From NCBI GenBank assembly GCA_947631185.1, contig CANRKJ010000007.1:1-64000 (forward strand): a DNA stretch of 64,000 nucleotides. The letters run 5' to 3'. The notes under the pieces are model-generated. The model ran no database searches. It was not told where the DNA came from and saw only the letters and a list, made by a program, of their open reading frames with translations. Source of the DNA: an uncultured Clostridia bacterium (lineage in GTDB: Bacteria > Bacillota > Clostridia > TANB77 > CAG-508). The first letter of the stretch is position 1. Each line of letters opens with the position of its first letter. The position numbers and the translations under genes are program-made. Positions 1 to 7,841 of this stretch are shown in pieces.

Positions 1-63
1 TGTCATGCTAAAAATTAGTAATACAAATTTTTTTTAATTTTTCTATAAACTCTTGATTTATGT

Positions 64-240
64 TAGCAAGTTTCCTAGTATAGAACAATAGCGGACATTT
101 ATATATGTCATACAATATAAATTTATTGCAAAGTCCGCGTCCATTGTTCGCCCGCCAAAATTTCTTTAGAAATTTTGTGTGGATTTGTGGCGAAGCCTTT
201 ATATAATAGGAAGTTCGGAGAACTTTCCTATTATATAAAA
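64..240. repeat. Structured intergenic repeat, copy 1
   Basis: This stretch folds into consecutive hairpins. GAACAAT (83-89) and GCGGAC (91-96) pair with GTCCGC (133-138) and ATTGTTC (143-149). AAAATTTCT/AGAAATTTT forms a second stem (157-176), GGC-GAA-GCC a third (189-197), and a 41-bp palindrome closes the unit (198-238). The left edge (69-86) is an imperfect direct repeat of the right palindrome arm. The same order of hairpins with different bases is seen at 4974-5169, and shorter forms occur at 16939-16989 and 26968-27009. No protein is encoded. It sits just past the tagO terminator. Confidence 0.7.
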
Positions 241-241
241 A

Positions 242-300
242 AGAATATAAGTTCCCCCTCGTTATTAAAAATTTATATAACTTAGGTTCACTTATATTCT
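242..300 (-). terminator. tagO transcription terminator
   Basis: A 10-bp stem (242-251 with 291-300) is followed on the minus strand by a run of T. The loop is long (39 nt). It lies directly after the tagO stop codon. Confidence 0.55.
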
Positions 301-1415
301 TACTCTTTATTTATTTCATTTTCACTAGTATTTTCTTGATGATTTGAAATCAGCTTTTGTCTAAAAAATTCTTTATAACCCATTAAAAAAATTAATATCA
401 TGATTATAGCAAAAGACAAGGCTTTCCAAATTCCACTATCAATCCATATTATTGCAAATATTCCAAATACTGCACTTAATCCATATAAAATTAAAACAGC
501 TTGTTTTTGAGTAAATCCTTTTTTTAACATTCTGTGATGTAAATGTTCTGAATCTGGTTCCACTATAGCTTTTATCGATTTTCCTTTTATAATTCTTCTG
601 ATAATAGCAAACAATGTATCAAATATTGGTAAAGCCAAAACTATTATTGGTGCTACAATTACTATTGCTGTATAAGTTTTCGCAATTCCAAAAATTGATA
701 TAATTGATAAACAATATCCTAAAAAATTTGAACCTGTATCTCCCATAAAAGTTCTAGCTGGGTTAAAATTATATGGAAAAAATCCCACTAATGCTCCACA
801 CAATGCTGTTATTAAAATTACTGCAATCATAGGTGATTCGTTCAGCGAAAATATCATTAACAAAGAAATACATGAAATTATTGAAATTCCTGTTGCTAGT
901 CCATCTAATCCATCAATTAAATTTATAGCATTAGTAACTCCAACTATCCAAAAATACGTTATTAAAATATCTATAACTTTATTACTAGATATCTTTATGA
1001 ATGGTATATCTATATTATCTATTTTAATACCAAATAATATACAAAATGTAGCTGCTATTATTTGAGCCAACAGTTTTACTATCGCAGGTACACCTCTAAT
1101 ATCATCTATAAAACATACTAAGGAAATAATTCCTCCACCTATAGCAAAACCCAATAATTTTATCTGATATGCGTCTTTTTTCAAATCAATAGTATCTTCT
1201 ATTGACAAAACTACTAACAAATAAAAAACAGATACAATAAATCCTAATAAAACAGCCAATCCACCTAATCTAGGCATTGTAACCGTATTAATTCTTCTTT
1301 CATCTTTTGGGCTATCTACTGCTCCTAGCTTTTTTGCCAGCTTAATTGTATAAGGAGTTGCCATAAAAGCTGTCATAAAAGCTATTGAAAAAGCTATCAA
1401 TATATTCCCCCACAT
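300..1415 (-). CDS. tagO: Undecaprenyl-phosphate GlcNAc-1-phosphate transferase (TagO/WecA type)
   Basis: This polytopic membrane enzyme transfers GlcNAc-1-phosphate from UDP-GlcNAc to undecaprenyl phosphate, the first step of wall teichoic acid or other envelope glycan synthesis. The 371-residue product has about ten membrane segments and the family's acidic motifs: the DD pair near residue 104, NLIDGLDG near 165-172 and GDTGS near 225-229. A cytoplasmic HLHHRM motif near 295 is typical of the WecA/TagO branch rather than MraY. It lies 11 bp downstream of rpiB on the same strand and is probably cotranscribed with it. The family is clear. Which polymer it primes cannot be read from this window. 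Confidence 0.92.
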   Translation of the reverse strand: MWGNILIAFSIAFMTAFMATPYTIKLAKKLGAVDSPKDERRINTVTMPRLGGLAVLLGFIVSVFYLLVVLSIEDTIDLKKDAYQIKLLGFAIGGGIISLVCFIDDIRGVPAIVKLLAQIIAATFCILFGIKIDNIDIPFIKISSNKVIDILITYFWIVGVTNAINLIDGLDGLATGISIISCISLLMIFSLNESPMIAVILITALCGALVGFFPYNFNPARTFMGDTGSNFLGYCLSIISIFGIAKTYTAIVIVAPIIVLALPIFDTLFAIIRRIIKGKSIKAIVEPDSEHLHHRMLKKGFTQKQAVLILYGLSAVFGIFAIIWIDSGIWKALSFAIIMILIFLMGYKEFFRQKLISNHQENTSENEINKE

Positions 1416-1426
1416 TGCATTACCAC

Positions 1427-1873
1427 CTACTTCATATTTTCTTTTTCGATTTCTTCAATCATTTCTAATCTTTCTTTATATCTACCTTGTTTAAATTCTG
1501 TTGCAATCCATGCTCTAATTGTTGCAATTGCTTCTGAAGTTTTAATATTTTCTGAGCACAATACTAAAACGTTTATATTATCATCAGATTTTGATGCCAT
1601 AGCTACTTCTTTATTAAAACATAATGCAGCTCTAATTCCCTTAAATTTATTTGCAGTAATTGTCATTCCTGCACCTGATTTACAAATTAAAATTCCACTA
1701 TCAGCTTCTTTTTTCTGAATAGCTTCTGCAACTTTTTTTGCATATATAGGATAATCAGTTCTTTCTTTATCATAAGTTCCATAATCTTTAAATTCTATAT
1801 TTATTTCTTCAAAATATTTTTTAATTTCTTCTTTTAATTCATATCCTCCATGATCTGCACCAATAGCTATCAT
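1427..1873 (-). CDS. rpiB: Ribose-5-phosphate isomerase B
   Basis: The product interconverts ribose 5-phosphate and ribulose 5-phosphate in the non-oxidative pentose phosphate pathway. The 148-residue protein begins with the RpiB/LacAB hallmark IGADHGGYELKE and has the active-site cysteine segment GILICKSGAGM near residue 60-70, followed by NKFKGIRAALC. The length is normal for RpiB. An AGGAGG-like ribosome site precedes the ATG. It is the first gene of a likely two-gene unit with tagO, a frequent arrangement in Bacillota. The LacA/LacB galactose-6-phosphate isomerases are relatives, but RpiB fits a single stand-alone copy better. Confidence 0.93.
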   Translation of the reverse strand: MIAIGADHGGYELKEEIKKYFEEINIEFKDYGTYDKERTDYPIYAKKVAEAIQKKEADSGILICKSGAGMTITANKFKGIRAALCFNKEVAMASKSDDNINVLVLCSENIKTSEAIATIRAWIATEFKQGRYKERLEMIEEIEKENMK

Positions 1874-1990
1874 ATGTACCTCCTATTTTCACTTTCGTGA
1901 TATTATCTTTTATTAGAATATATTTTTTTTACCACTTTGTCAAGTTTTTTGCTATTTTTAAGCTTTTTTATATAAATTTTAAAAAATGTC

Positions 1991-2019
1991 TTGCATTTTA
2001 ACTGCTATCATGTTAAAAT
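1991..2019 (+). promoter_or_regulatory. rpsT promoter (housekeeping sigma type)
   Basis: TTGCAT (1991-1996) and TAAAAT (2014-2019) are separated by 17 bp and lie about 45 bp upstream of the rpsT start codon. Confidence 0.65.
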
Positions 2020-2064
2020 ATTGAAAGTGAATTTTACATTATCTAGAAGGAGGTGCTATAAGAT

Positions 2065-2328
2065 ATGCCAAATATTAAATCAGCTATAAAAAGAGTTAGC
2101 GTTATAGAAAAGAAAACATTACAAAATAATATGATAAAATCAGCTTATAAAACAGCTGTTAAAACTTTTGAATCTGCATTAGAAGCCGGAGATAAAGCTA
2201 AAGCTGAAGATACATTCAAAGTGGCTGTTAAAAAAATCGACCAAGCTTGCACTAAAGGTGTTATAAAGGCAAATACAGCTTCTAGAAAAAAATCAAATTT
2301 AGCAAAAAAATTAAATACAATTAAATAG
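2065..2328 (+). CDS. rpsT: 30S ribosomal protein S20
   Basis: S20 is a primary 16S rRNA-binding protein of the small subunit. The 87-residue, lysine- and alanine-rich helical protein starts MPNIKSAIKRV and contains the S20 pattern of KSAYKTAVKTFE and a conserved KGVIKANTASRKKSNLAK segment near the C terminus. A strong AAGGAGGTG ribosome site lies 9 bp before the ATG. The gene has its own promoter and terminator and stands alone between the divergent rpiB-tagO unit and the convergent coaD, as is common for rpsT. Confidence 0.96.
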   Translation: MPNIKSAIKRVSVIEKKTLQNNMIKSAYKTAVKTFESALEAGDKAKAEDTFKVAVKKIDQACTKGVIKANTASRKKSNLAKKLNTIK

Positions 2329-2336
2329 TAATATAG

Positions 2337-2365
2337 AAAATCTAGCATATTGCTAGATTTTTTTG
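2337..2365 (+). terminator. rpsT terminator
   Basis: The stem AAAATCTAGCA/TGCTAGATTTT is followed by a T run. It can work in both directions and also lies at the end of coaD. Confidence 0.8.
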
Positions 2366-2378
2366 ATTAGATAAATTT

Positions 2379-2849
2379 TTATTCATTCATTAATAATTCT
2401 AATATTTCTTCTGGTACATATTCAGATATATCTTTTCCATATTCTAAGAGTTCAACAACCATACTTGAACTTGTAGAACCATGTCTTCCCGCTCTTATAT
2501 AAATTGTATCTAATCCAGAAGTTTTTTCATTGATTGCAGAAATATTTTCTTCATATTGATAATCCATACCATTTCTTAATCCTCTAATTAAAAAAGTAGT
2601 ATCATATTCTTTTGCAATATCTGCAGTAAAACAATCATATATTATTACTTCAACATTACTTAATTTTTTTGATTTAAGTACTCTTTCTATTGCCTCTTTC
2701 ATTTTTTGGTTATTGAATCTTCTTTTTTTAAAAGAATTTTCTCCAATTGCAATTATAACTTTATCAAATAATTTTGAGGCAGCTTTAACAACATGTAAAT
2801 GTCCATTAGTAAATGGATCAAAGCTCCCTGCATAAAATCCTATTTTCAT
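2379..2849 (-). CDS. coaD: Phosphopantetheine adenylyltransferase
   Basis: CoaD catalyses the fourth step of coenzyme A synthesis, transferring AMP from ATP to 4'-phosphopantetheine. The 156-residue protein has the nucleotidyltransferase motif GSFDPFTNGHLHVV near residue 9-22 and the IRGLRNGMDYQYE segment near residue 89-101. The closing motif is close to the family's S-S-S/T pattern (TSSSMV near 125). Length and start agree with the family. It converges on rpsT and shares its terminator hairpin. No partner gene such as rsmD is adjacent, although one is common in other Bacillota. Confidence 0.94.
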   Translation of the reverse strand: MKIGFYAGSFDPFTNGHLHVVKAASKLFDKVIIAIGENSFKKRRFNNQKMKEAIERVLKSKKLSNVEVIIYDCFTADIAKEYDTTFLIRGLRNGMDYQYEENISAINEKTSGLDTIYIRAGRHGSTSSSMVVELLEYGKDISEYVPEEILELLMNE

Positions 2850-3020
2850 CTTTTTATTCCTTTCAATAAATTCCCTTTTTATTATACCACAAAAAGCTTA
2901 AAAAATATACATTTTTAAAATTTAAATAATAATATTAAAAATTTCATACTAATTTCACATAAATTTCATAAATACATGATATAAATTATAAGTGTAATAC
3001 TATAGAAAAGAGGTTTTTAT

Positions 3021-4985
3021 ATGGACAATAATAAAAAATATTTAAATTTACTTAGCAAAACATATAAAAATATTGCTGAAGTTACAACAGAAATTATAAA
3101 TCTTCAAGCAATACTTAATCTTCCAAAAGGAACAGAACTTTTTATGAGCGATATTCATGGCGAATATGAAGCTTTCCTTCAAATTTTAAACAATGGTTCA
3201 GGAATCATAAAAAGTAAAATTGATGACATTTATGGTAATTCAATCACAGCAGAAGATAGAAAAAATTTAGCTACTTTAATTTACTATCCTGAAGAAAAAT
3301 TAGATCTTGAAAAACTTACTAATAATAATATGAATGAATATTATAGAATTATGCTTTACAGATTATTAGAAATTGCCAGAGCTGTAAGTTCAAAATATAC
3401 CCGCTCAAAAGTTAGAAAAGCAATGCCCAAAAATTTTGATTATATAATAGATGAATTATTACATGCACAAGGAAACAATGAATATGATAGAGAAAAATAT
3501 TATAAACAAATTATAGAAAGTATAATAGATTTACGTCAAGCTGATAAATTTATTATAGCTATTTCAGTTTTAATTAAAAGAATGGCTATAGATCATTTAC
3601 ATATTATTGGAGATATTTATGATAGAGGTCCTGGTGCCCCTATTATAATGGATACATTAAAAGAATTTCATTCATTAGATATTCAATGGGGAAATCATGA
3701 TATTTTATGGATGGGAGCAGCTTGTGGTAATGAAGTTTGTATCGCAAATGTTGTAAGAATATGTAGTAGATATGATAATCTTCCTACTTTAGAAGAAGGA
3801 TATGGAATAAATATTAGACCACTTTCTATTTTTGCTCAAGAAACATACAAAAATGATCCTTGTAAAGAATTCTTACCCAAAATTTGTGAATTATCAAGAT
3901 ATTCTAATTCAGATAAAATTCTTATGTCAAAAATTCAAAAAGCAATTGCAATAATTCAGTTTAAATTAGAAGGTGCTTTAATAAAGAAACATCCTGAATA
4001 TAAAATGGATAATAGGCTTCTATTAGACAAAGTAAATTATGATAAAGCAGAAATTACCATAAATAATGAAACATTTAAACTAAATGATAATAATTTTCCA
4101 ACAATTGATCCAAAAGATCCTTATAAGTTAACAAAACAAGAAAAAGAAATTGTTGATAGACTTAAACTGTCTTTTATGAATAGTGAAAAGCTAATAGACC
4201 ATGTTACATTCTTATACTCAAAAGGTCATATGTATCAAAAATATAATGATAATATTTTATATCATGGATGCATTCCACTAGATGAAAAAGGTGAATTTGA
4301 CGAAGTAGAAGTAATGGGTAAAAAATTCAAAGGTAAAGAACTTATGGACCAAATGGAAAATATTGCTCATAAAGCATTTTTCTTTTCTAAAGATTCAATA
4401 TATCATTCAGAAGTTGACTTTATGTGGTATTTATGGGGTGGTCCTAAATCACCTTTATTTGGTAAAGACAAAGTAGCAACTTTTGAAAGGTATTTTATTG
4501 ATGATAAAAAAACACACATAGAAATTAAAAATCCATATTATAAATATGTTGATGATGAAAATGTTTGTAATAAAATTCTTGAAAATTTTGGAATAACTTC
4601 AAATGAAGGTCATATTATAAATGGTCATGTTCCAGTAAAAGCAAAAGATGGAGAAAGTCCTATTAGAGCTAATGGAAAACTTATTGTTATAGATGGAGGC
4701 TTTGCTAAATCATATCAAAAATCAACTGGTCTTGCAGGATATACTTTAACTTATAATTCTCACGGTTTAGTACTTGCTGCTAATGAACCATTTGAATCAA
4801 AAAATAAAGCTATACTGCATGGACTAGATATTAAAACACAAACCATTTTAAAACAAGATGTAAAAAACAGAAAATGTGTTAAAGATACTGATATTGGAAA
4901 AGAAATTCAATCTCAGATTAATGATTTAAAATTACTACTTAATGCTTATACAGATGGAGAATTAAAAGAAAACTTTATATTATAG
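3021..4985 (+). CDS. fbp: Fructose-1,6-bisphosphatase, class III (firmicute type)
   Basis: This gluconeogenic enzyme removes the 1-phosphate of fructose 1,6-bisphosphate. The 654-residue length is typical of the large firmicute class III enzyme, which has a calcineurin-like metallophosphoesterase core unrelated to classes I and II. Metal-binding motifs are visible: DIHGEYEAF near residue 44, HIIGDIYDRGPG near 195, WGNHD near 224 and INGHVPVK near 534. An AAAGAGG ribosome site precedes the ATG. The last codons and the stop lie inside the left palindrome arm of a structured repeat (4974-5169), so that element abuts or was inserted at the very end of the gene. Confidence 0.95.
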   Translation: MDNNKKYLNLLSKTYKNIAEVTTEIINLQAILNLPKGTELFMSDIHGEYEAFLQILNNGSGIIKSKIDDIYGNSITAEDRKNLATLIYYPEEKLDLEKLTNNNMNEYYRIMLYRLLEIARAVSSKYTRSKVRKAMPKNFDYIIDELLHAQGNNEYDREKYYKQIIESIIDLRQADKFIIAISVLIKRMAIDHLHIIGDIYDRGPGAPIIMDTLKEFHSLDIQWGNHDILWMGAACGNEVCIANVVRICSRYDNLPTLEEGYGINIRPLSIFAQETYKNDPCKEFLPKICELSRYSNSDKILMSKIQKAIAIIQFKLEGALIKKHPEYKMDNRLLLDKVNYDKAEITINNETFKLNDNNFPTIDPKDPYKLTKQEKEIVDRLKLSFMNSEKLIDHVTFLYSKGHMYQKYNDNILYHGCIPLDEKGEFDEVEVMGKKFKGKELMDQMENIAHKAFFFSKDSIYHSEVDFMWYLWGGPKSPLFGKDKVATFERYFIDDKKTHIEIKNPYYKYVDDENVCNKILENFGITSNEGHIINGHVPVKAKDGESPIRANGKLIVIDGGFAKSYQKSTGLAGYTLTYNSHGLVLAANEPFESKNKAILHGLDIKTQTILKQDVKNRKCVKDTDIGKEIQSQINDLKLLLNAYTDGELKENFIL

Positions 4986-5169
4986 GAAAGGATTACTTTA
5001 CTATTATAGAACAAATCGGAAAGCCTTAATATTAGCTATACTTTAATATTTCTCTTTGGCTTTCCGTGAATTTGTTCGCCGCGCGAGATTTTCAGTTATG
5101 AAAATCTCTGTGCACCTTTGCGCGTAGCGCTTTTATATAATAGGAAAGGTTTACTTTACTATTATATAA
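4974..5169. repeat. Structured intergenic repeat, copy 2
   Basis: The architecture is that of copy 1 with different paired bases. GAACAAAT-CGGAAAGCC (5009-5025) pairs with GGCTTTCCG (5058-5066) and ATTTGTTC (5070-5077). GAGATTTTC/GAAAATCTC forms a second stem (5085-5108). GCGC-GTA-GCGC (5120-5130) replaces the GGC-GAA-GCC of the other copies. A terminal palindrome covers 5131-5169. Near-identical palindromes lie at both edges (4974-5008 and 5131-5169). The left one contains the fbp stop codon. Confidence 0.75.
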
Positions 5170-5205
5170 AAAATTACTGAGGATTCTTTTATCCTCAGTA
5201 ATTTT
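5170..5205 (-). terminator. Terminator of the NUDIX gene
   Basis: A 15-bp stem (5170-5184 with 5191-5205) has a 6-nt loop and a T run on both strands. It could also end fbp transcription. Confidence 0.8.
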
Positions 5206-5206
5206 T

Positions 5207-5611
5207 TTATAATTCTATATCTTCAATCACCTTTTTTAACATTTCTTTTGAATTATCATAAGTTAATAAATCTAATGCTTCATAAAATTCACACCATCTA
5301 ACATCAGCTATCTCGCTTTCTTGAATAGTTATTTTTTCATTTTTTGGTTTAGCCAAATAAAAGACTGATGTTTTATCTATTCTATTATCTACAATATAAT
5401 TGATAATATATCTTTTATCTTTAAAAATTTCAACATCCAACCCCACTTCTTCTTTTACTTCTCTTAATGCTGTTTCGACTTCACTTTCTCCATGTTCTAT
5501 ATGACCTTTGGGAAATCCCCAAAAATTATTTCTTCTTTTTTCACAAACAAGTAAAACTTTATTGTCTTTTATTATAATACATCCACAACTTTTTTCTTTT
5601 ATTAAACTCAT
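5207..5611 (-). CDS. NUDIX hydrolase
   Basis: This is a small pyrophosphohydrolase of the NUDIX superfamily. The Nudix box is complete: GHIEHGESEVETALREVKEE followed by VGL, near residues 36-58, with the preceding FWGFPKG typical of the Ap4A-hydrolase/MutT-like bis(5'-nucleosyl) group. The 134-residue protein is a single domain. The substrate cannot be told from sequence; diadenosine polyphosphates are the usual guess for this subgroup. It is transcribed alone and ends at a strong hairpin beside repeat copy 2. A second gene with the same CGCIIINN-type start and the same kind of flanking repeat lies at 27045-27653. Confidence 0.88.
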   Translation of the reverse strand: MSLIKEKSCGCIIIKDNKVLLVCEKRRNNFWGFPKGHIEHGESEVETALREVKEEVGLDVEIFKDKRYIINYIVDNRIDKTSVFYLAKPKNEKITIQESEIADVRWCEFYEALDLLTYDNSKEMLKKVIEDIEL

Positions 5612-5709
5612 TTTATTTTCCTACTCTTTCTCAATTAAAATATTTAACATTAATTTAATTTTAGCATATCAATTTTCCTTTATCAATTATTTTCAATTTT
5701 GAGTTTTTT

Positions 5710-6162
5710 TTATTTTTTTAATATTTTTTTTATAAAATTTTTTATTTTTATAAACATACTTTCTTTAACAACTGGTAAATTAGATATCTCAATTGGCTCT
5801 TCTTTTTCAGAATTTAAATTTACAATACTTTGCTCTTTATCCTTTTTTTCTTTTAAAATTCTTTGTTCTTCTTCATATTCCTTTTTCTCTTGTTCTCTAA
5901 ATTCTTCTTTTTCACTCTCATCAGCTAAATATCTTCTATATATATATGCAATTACATTTCTAGTTTTTTTTCTTACTTTTTGAAATTCTAACGGAACATA
6001 AGGATTAACTTTAGTAATATAATCTTTTAATCTATTTTTTTGGACAAATTCAATAAACTTTTTAGGAATTTTATTTTTTTCATCATCATTCAAAAACATA
6101 ATAATATCATAGATTTCAGTATAAGAAATTCTATCCTCATAACTTATAACACTATTATTCAT
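5710..6162 (-). CDS. Unknown protein coupled to an amidoligase-family gene
   Basis: I do not recognise this 150-residue protein. The first 90 residues are mixed and probably folded (SYTEIYDIIMFLNDDEKNKI). Residues 90-120 are a highly charged Glu/Lys helix, and the last 15 residues are a basic amphipathic tail (FIKIKNFIKKILKK) that could touch membrane. Its ATG overlaps the stop of the upstream amidoligase-family gene (ATGA-type overlap of 4 bp), so the two are translationally coupled and probably work together. No transmembrane segment or catalytic motif is visible. Confidence 0.6.
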   Translation of the reverse strand: MNNSVISYEDRISYTEIYDIIMFLNDDEKNKIPKKFIEFVQKNRLKDYITKVNPYVPLEFQKVRKKTRNVIAYIYRRYLADESEKEEFREQEKKEYEEEQRILKEKKDKEQSIVNLNSEKEEPIEISNLPVVKESMFIKIKNFIKKILKK

Positions 6163-7454
6163 TCTCTTCCTCCATAATCCATTACCATTGCATCTAATTT
6201 TACTGAACTATTTTCATCTTTTAAAACTTCTTTAGCTTGATGAAAAACTCCTTTCATTGTATTTAAAATATCTTTAACTTTTGTATTTTTAGCATTTCCC
6301 TTCAAAAAAGTTCTACTAAATCCTTTTGCTTTTTTAAATACTGGAGCGTCTTTTACAGATTGCCAACGCTCTTTATAAATTTTTTTATCATCAGAATTTT
6401 CAAAAAGTAAATCTAAAAATCTATTTACTTTTTCTTCTTCTGTAATTTCTTTTTCGAAAAAACAACTTAATTTTTTATCATTTTTTCCCGGTTCATATGC
6501 CATCTCATATGCAATTTTAGATATTGCACTATCTAAATATATATTTTGTTTCCATGTTTCTAAATCCAATGAACTATTATGAATTCTAAATTCATATGTA
6601 TTTGGCTCTTTTCCTTTTGTTAATCTATTTAGTTTACTCTGAATCTCTCTATTAGTTGCAATATGTTGCGTATTTATTCCAGTTTCATGGCATGCTAACT
6701 GTTTCAAACTTTTATTGAATTTAAATTTATTGCCTTTTGATGAATATATTACTTTTTGTATAAAATCTCCTTTTTTCCCTTGTTTTTGTAATTTCTTTCC
6801 AATGGGATGAGCAAATCCATCTTTACTTACTACTCCAATTATTGTAAGTTCAACACCTTGAAGAATTTTTTTTGGAGTACCAGCTAGTGCTTTTAAAATT
6901 TCTGGCGAAACATTTTTCTGCTCTATATTAGACCTATCTATAGCTTTTAAAACTTCTGAATAACCTGAAAAAAGGATTCTTTTTACACCATTTACTGGTG
7001 ACATTTTTACAGCAGATTTTCTAATAGGATCACCTACACCATTACAAATTTTATATATTATTTCTTCTGATTCTGCCCATAATCTTAAAAATGATTCCAT
7101 CATTTCTGGATTATTTCTCATTTTAGTCGCATCTAAGTGTATATGGCCTCCACAATCTTCATTTACATAAACTTTTCTATTTTTATCAAATGGACATAAT
7201 TTTACTAATTCTAAAACTTTATTAAAATTGTTATATACATTAGGATCTTTGATTTCATTTAGTGGTGGAGAAACAATTTCTACTCCATTGTCAGGTACAG
7301 ATTCATCAACAGAAACTTTCCAATCTTTCAGTTCAGGAAATCGTTGAAGCATTTCTTTAAGTTTTTGTTTATCAACATTTTGAATCTCAATTTCACAGCC
7401 AAAAGTTATATAATTTGGTACATTCATTAAATTTTCTCCACTTTTGTATTTCAT
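6159..7454 (-). CDS. Amidoligase-family (COOH-NH2 ligase) protein
   Basis: The N-terminal third resembles the amidoligase_2 family of ATP-grasp-like/glutamine-synthetase-fold ligases that join carboxyl and amino groups. The visible signatures are TFGCEIEIQ near the N terminus, then GVEIVSPPL, and CGGHIHLDATKM with its metal-type histidines. A later segment (YEFRIHNSSLD) fits the family's glutamate/arginine strand. I place the start at 7454, where AAGGAG lies 10 nt upstream. An ATG nine codons earlier has no ribosome site. The C-terminal 150 residues are basic and unfamiliar. Known relatives often act in peptide tagging or cell-wall modification. The substrate here is unknown, and its only partner is the coupled 150-residue protein. 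Confidence 0.7.
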   Translation of the reverse strand: MKYKSGENLMNVPNYITFGCEIEIQNVDKQKLKEMLQRFPELKDWKVSVDESVPDNGVEIVSPPLNEIKDPNVYNNFNKVLELVKLCPFDKNRKVYVNEDCGGHIHLDATKMRNNPEMMESFLRLWAESEEIIYKICNGVGDPIRKSAVKMSPVNGVKRILFSGYSEVLKAIDRSNIEQKNVSPEILKALAGTPKKILQGVELTIIGVVSKDGFAHPIGKKLQKQGKKGDFIQKVIYSSKGNKFKFNKSLKQLACHETGINTQHIATNREIQSKLNRLTKGKEPNTYEFRIHNSSLDLETWKQNIYLDSAISKIAYEMAYEPGKNDKKLSCFFEKEITEEEKVNRFLDLLFENSDDKKIYKERWQSVKDAPVFKKAKGFSRTFLKGNAKNTKVKDILNTMKGVFHQAKEVLKDENSSVKLDAMVMDYGGRE

Positions 7455-7540
7455 TTGTAAAAAGCTCCTTTTATTTGTCATTAGAATTTATTATTATAAT
7501 TTATTATAACATAAAAGGAAAAAAAATAAAGTATAAATTA

Positions 7541-7566
7541 AAAGTGGCTATAATACTAGCCACTTT
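7541..7566 (-). terminator. Terminator after the cotJC 3' part
   Basis: A 10-bp stem, AAAGTGGCTA/TAGCCACTTT, is followed on the minus strand by T-rich DNA. This would be the natural end of the cotJ operon. Confidence 0.65.
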
Positions 7567-7572
7567 CAATTA

Positions 7573-7788
7573 TTAATTACATCCAGAATTATTACTTCTA
7601 ATTCCTGCAATATTATTCATATACCATTTTTTTTGTGCTAATTTTTCTTGTACTCCATTTAATGCTTCTCCAAATCTTTGGAAATGAACTACTTCTCTTT
7701 CTCTTAAATATTTTAAAACATCAACTACATCTTTATCTTCTGCACATAAATTTATTAATTTTTCATAAGTGGCTCTTGCCTTTTGTTC
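7573..7788 (-). CDS. cotJC: cotJC, detached 3' part (C-terminal 71 residues)
   Basis: This open frame has no start of its own and encodes the C-terminal end of CotJC, the spore-coat protein related to manganese catalase. It begins at EQKARATYEKL, continues through the conserved LREREVVHFQRFGEAL and ends at a normal stop and terminator. The matching N-terminal part lies 8.15 kb away at 15898-16348, where the frame runs into DLAAEQKVRG and a premature stop. Both parts share GAACAAAAGG in the same reading frame, so removing the DNA between the two cores rejoins the gene exactly. Confidence 0.9.
   Translation of the reverse strand, partial: EQKARATYEKLINLCAEDKDVVDVLKYLREREVVHFQRFGEALNGVQEKLAQKKWYMNNIAGIRSNNSGCN
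7779..7788. other. Attachment core of the cotJC element, recombinase end
   Basis: CCTTTTGTTC on the plus strand is identical to 15933-15942. It lies 53 bp from the end of the nearest recombinase gene, which is the usual position for a large serine recombinase site. To its left is cotJC 3' sequence and to its right is element DNA. Confidence 0.85.
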
Positions 7789-7841
7789 GGATAAAGGTAT
7801 TATAGTGCAACCTTTTTTACTATAAAATTAAAGTGTAATTT

